NCBI GenBank assembly: GCA_964624235.1
Contig: CAZUXY010000008.1
Location: 23,308-87,307 of the forward strand
From: CAZUXY01 sp964624235
GTDB taxonomy: Bacteria > Spirochaetota > UBA4802 > UBA5368
Direction of reading: 5' to 3'
Length of the DNA stretch: 64,000 nucleotides
In this document: in pieces, positions 61,423 to 64,000 of the stretch
Position numbering within the stretch: the first letter of the stretch is position 1
How the letters are laid out: every line of letters starts with the position of its first letter
The notes under the pieces: model-generated
Database searches by the model: none
Told to the model about the DNA's origin: nothing
Seen by the model: only the letters and a program-made list of their open reading frames with translations
Made by a program: the position numbers and the translations under genes

Positions 61423-61992
61423 ATGGACACAGGTCTTAAGACCCTATGTGACGAAGACCTCGTAAAGGAATTCAAGGAAGGTGAAGAGAAGGCCTTCGAT
61501 GAACTTTATGAGCGTTATGCTTCGCGCCTGAAGCGCTTGATTTATTATTATCTGGGCGATTCCGAGGAGGCGAGCGACGTTTTTCACGATGTTTTTTTAA
61601 GGGTCTTTATGCACATAGATACGTTTAAAACGGATATGTCCTTTTCCTCGTGGATTTACAGGATAGCGGTGAATTGCAGTAAAAACTACCGCAAGAAAAA
61701 CCGCAGGGACATTATGTATCTTGAAAGCGAACAGATGGACACGGATTACGCAGTGAACAACGTTTCGCCCGAGGAGATCATCTTAAGCAACGAGGATATG
61801 AATTCTTTTTATGAAGCGGTTAATTCCCTGAAAGAGAAATTCAGGCTGGTATTTCTGCTGAGATTCGAACAGGGCCTGCAATACAGTGAGATATCATCCA
61901 TATTGAAATGTCCGGAACGGACGGCGAAATGGAGAATGCAGAGAGCGATAGAGAAAATAATCGACCACCTCAAAGACAGGGACGTGGTCTGA
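61423..61992 (+). CDS. ECF-type RNA polymerase sigma factor
   Basis: 189 residues from ATG 61423; a GTG at 61342 would add 27 with no ribosome site. Region 2 (EKAFDELYERYASRLKRLIY, DVFHDVFLRVF, FSSWIYRIAVNCSKNYRKK) and region 4 (LKEKFRLVFLLRFEQGLQYSEISSIL, RTAKWRMQRAIEKI) are both clear. It should direct polymerase to a stress or envelope regulon. The next gene, 31 bases on, is a membrane FecR protein that is the likely regulator. Confidence 0.93.
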   Translation: MDTGLKTLCDEDLVKEFKEGEEKAFDELYERYASRLKRLIYYYLGDSEEASDVFHDVFLRVFMHIDTFKTDMSFSSWIYRIAVNCSKNYRKKNRRDIMYLESEQMDTDYAVNNVSPEEIILSNEDMNSFYEAVNSLKEKFRLVFLLRFEQGLQYSEISSILKCPERTAKWRMQRAIEKIIDHLKDRDVV

Positions 61993-62023
61993 CGCATATA
62001 CGGTAGAGTGTAGAGACGCGATT

Positions 62024-64000
62024 ATGATGATTGAAAAGAATGAAATCAAGGATCTGCTGGTCCGGATACTTAACAAAAGAAAATACAGGTCCGTGAATGG
62101 TAATAAGCTGGTGACCATGTTCAAACAGGCCGTGTTCCCCGAACCCGCTTTCAATGTGGGGGATGAGCTGTTTAAAATCAAAGCAGAGGCCTGGCGTGAC
62201 CCCTCATCAACAAAATCCACGCTGCTTTCATTGCTCCGGCCCGCAGCACTTGTGCCGCTGGTCTTATTGTTCCTGCTGGCGACTTCCGCCTTGTTGCTCA
62301 CGGTGCTGCCTGTACGTTTTGCCGGCCCGGGCATAGAAGTTCTTACTTCAGGCGGAGAAGTCAAATTACAACGTGGAAACAGAAACATCGATCTCCAAGC
62401 GGGTGCGGTCATAAGGGAAAACGATGTCATCACCATGAAGGAGGGTGCTGTCGCCGAGATAGGTTATCAGGATGAAGTCAGGCTAAGAATCACCGGCGAG
62501 ACAACTTTGAAAATCCATCACCTCGGCCGCAGGAAAAACGGGGCACTCCAATGTGATCTTGAACTGGTTAAGGGTACTCTCGTTCTGGATTTTAAAAAGC
62601 TCCTCTATGCCGACAGGGCAGTTGTTGCCACACCTAACTCCATGGCGCTGGTAAGAGGAACTGTTTTCGGCATTAACGTTCAGAATGACGGATCGGTAAT
62701 GTACGAAGTACTTGAAGGTAAAATCAATGTCAGGTATCGTCTGCCTGCCGAAGTCAGGGGATCAGGAGAAAACAAGGGGGACATGGTTTCTTCAACACTC
62801 GATCGAGTCTTTAACAGCCGTGCGTTGGTGCTCGGCCCCGGACAAGGATATACGATCACCGATAAGGATTACAGTGCTCTTGGCGAATTTTTACAGAGTA
62901 TGTTGAAAGAGGAAGGCTCTGTTGCTGAAGAAAGATTACTCAGGTATCTGGATGCTCGTTCTTCGGTATACAGGTTCAGAAGTCCCAGATTAACCGCGCT
63001 GTCTGACATGAAAACTCTCTTACCCGAAGAAGGGGCAGAGACAGTTGTCGGTAAAGATAAATCCGTCCTTTTGGTTCATGCCGTTCCGGATCAGGCAAAA
63101 ATTTATGTGGATGGCCTCTATCGGGGAACTGGCAGTATTTCGTATATAACCACAAGGGGTCGGCACAGGGTACTGATCAGTGCCGGCGGCTATGAAAGCA
63201 AGACTATCAATGTGGCACTGGCCGGCCGACGCAATAAAGTTGAAGTATCTCTGGAAAGAATCAGCGGCAGCGGTGATGGCACAGTTTCACATGACAGTCT
63301 GGCCGCCGTCAAATCATCATACCTGCTGGCCTCTGATGATCCGCCCATGTTCATCAGTGTTGATGCTCAGGGCAGAATCGATGCATTGATGCACGGGAAA
63401 GTATTGTGGTCCCACAAGGGCGGATTCCCGCTCACCTCCTTTCCTGTATGGGACCATGGAAGGCTGTACATTGCTACTGCCGACGATAATATCAAGGCGC
63501 TGTCGCTCAAAAACGGGAACGTATTATGGAGATGGAAAATTGACGGTTCGCTCCATCCCTCTTCAGGCATGGCGCTGGACGGGAAGGGACTTTTTGTGGG
63601 GACTACGCGGGGACGTCTTTATCGTTTCAGTGTAAACGGAAACCTGATATGGGATATGCACATGCCGGGCGAGATTCATGCCACTCCGGTGGTGAAAGGG
63701 AATCTGGTTTTTGTACCCGTCCAGGACGGAAGATTGTACGGGATTGATATCAATCTTAAGCTGATGATTCTCAAACCCGAGATAGGACAGTTGGCCGGCT
63801 CATCCATAATAGTGAGTGATAACCGCATTTATTCAGCCAATACCAGAGGTGAACTGGTCTGTTATAATTACCGCAGGGACGAGATCGAATGGCGGAAAAG
63901 TATACTCAGCCGGGTCGTATCGGACATGATGCTTAATAACGGCTTTCTTTTTATCGTTGCCGCCAACGGTGATGTCATGAAATTGAACCAGCAGGGAGTG
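62024..64000 (+). CDS. Membrane FecR-PEGA-PQQ-repeat protein, 3' end outside window
   Basis: 659 codons, open to the edge. Residues 1-70 are cytosolic and may bind the sigma factor; there is no zinc HxxxCxxC motif. A membrane helix follows (ALVPLVLLFLLATSALLLTV, about 75-95). Then a FecR domain (EVLTSGGEVKLQRGNRNIDL, VRGTVFGINVQNDGSVMYE), a PEGA module (AVPDQAKIYVDGLYRGTG), and PQQ/beta-propeller repeats (ALSLKNGNVLWRWKIDG, GLFVGTTRGRLYRFSVNG, GRLYGIDINLK). The ATGs at 62024 and 62027 are adjacent. Pairing with an ECF sigma suggests a transmembrane sensor of the envelope state; ligand unknown. Confidence 0.85.
   Translation, partial: MMIEKNEIKDLLVRILNKRKYRSVNGNKLVTMFKQAVFPEPAFNVGDELFKIKAEAWRDPSSTKSTLLSLLRPAALVPLVLLFLLATSALLLTVLPVRFAGPGIEVLTSGGEVKLQRGNRNIDLQAGAVIRENDVITMKEGAVAEIGYQDEVRLRITGETTLKIHHLGRRKNGALQCDLELVKGTLVLDFKKLLYADRAVVATPNSMALVRGTVFGINVQNDGSVMYEVLEGKINVRYRLPAEVRGSGENKGDMVSSTLDRVFNSRALVLGPGQGYTITDKDYSALGEFLQSMLKEEGSVAEERLLRYLDARSSVYRFRSPRLTALSDMKTLLPEEGAETVVGKDKSVLLVHAVPDQAKIYVDGLYRGTGSISYITTRGRHRVLISAGGYESKTINVALAGRRNKVEVSLERISGSGDGTVSHDSLAAVKSSYLLASDDPPMFISVDAQGRIDALMHGKVLWSHKGGFPLTSFPVWDHGRLYIATADDNIKALSLKNGNVLWRWKIDGSLHPSSGMALDGKGLFVGTTRGRLYRFSVNGNLIWDMHMPGEIHATPVVKGNLVFVPVQDGRLYGIDINLKLMILKPEIGQLAGSSIIVSDNRIYSANTRGELVCYNYRRDEIEWRKSILSRVVSDMMLNNGFLFIVAANGDVMKLNQQGV

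Noticed and set aside
1..64000. CRISPR arrays, insertion sequences, prophage or toxin-antitoxin genes
   Set aside because: No regularly spaced repeats, transposase, integrase, phage structural or toxin motifs were seen on either strand.

Overview
This is about 64 kb of bacterial chromosome with moderate GC. It is dense with housekeeping and signalling genes, and I see no phage, insertion sequence, CRISPR array or plasmid gene. Two 10-N runs (2360-2369, 48527-48536) mark it as an assembled scaffold. The cell looks Gram-negative and diderm: there is a PorV/PorQ-like outer-membrane barrel, a second barrel protein and a FecR lipoprotein. A PilZ protein that resembles spirochaete (DUF1577-like) proteins, the FecR/PEGA/PQQ proteins, the GldF/GldG/DUF4340 operon and the GAF-SpoIIE phosphatase together suggest Spirochaetota or a near relative. 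That placement is inference; there is no rRNA here to test it.

Layout. 1-2081 (-): open-ended barrel/FlgD-Ig secretion protein. 2561-7754 (+): acyl-CoA energy metabolism (CoA-transferase fused to GNAT, ADP-forming acyl-CoA synthetase, DRTGG ATPase). 8042-14739: peroxiredoxin, glutamate dehydrogenase, a KaiC-like/PPDK-like protein and a stand-alone FMN glutamate-synthase domain; the spacers share a TTTAGTAT motif. 14969-19230: FecR lipoprotein, then nucleotide-sugar genes. 19433-24809: hom-thrC, an MBL hydrolase, a catalytically degenerate signal-peptidase homologue and an epimerase. 24825-30051 (-): a four-gene cluster of membrane protein, PAS kinase lacking its phospho-acceptor His, MoxR ATPase and VWA protein. 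30276-38198: adenylate kinase, cupin, Gld-type ABC system, short pyruvate kinase.

38402-43429 holds tRNA-Leu and two tRNA-Ser, then dnaX-ybaB-recR facing der. dnaX carries an A10 slippery run positioned to make a short gamma form. 43866-49991: a tiny lysine-rich protein, PilZ protein, tsaB/tsaE, RluD-type synthase, a gap-split membrane protein, icd. 50351-55162: TrmH-type methylase, GAF-SpoIIE phosphatase, a WecG-like glycosyltransferase missing its DG aspartate, methyltransferase, SDR. 55515-58923: tRNA-Val with an odd anticodon loop, then thrS-infC-rpmI-rplT; infC has a non-NTG start. 58958-64000: barrel protein, coiled-coil acidic protein plus zapA (division), ECF sigma factor plus membrane FecR-PEGA-PQQ protein that runs off the end.

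A recurring theme is enzyme-family members with key residues replaced (kinase, signal peptidase, glycosyltransferase, phosphatase, RecA-like domain). The four-gene MoxR/VWA cluster and the dnaX slippery site are the observations I would follow first.
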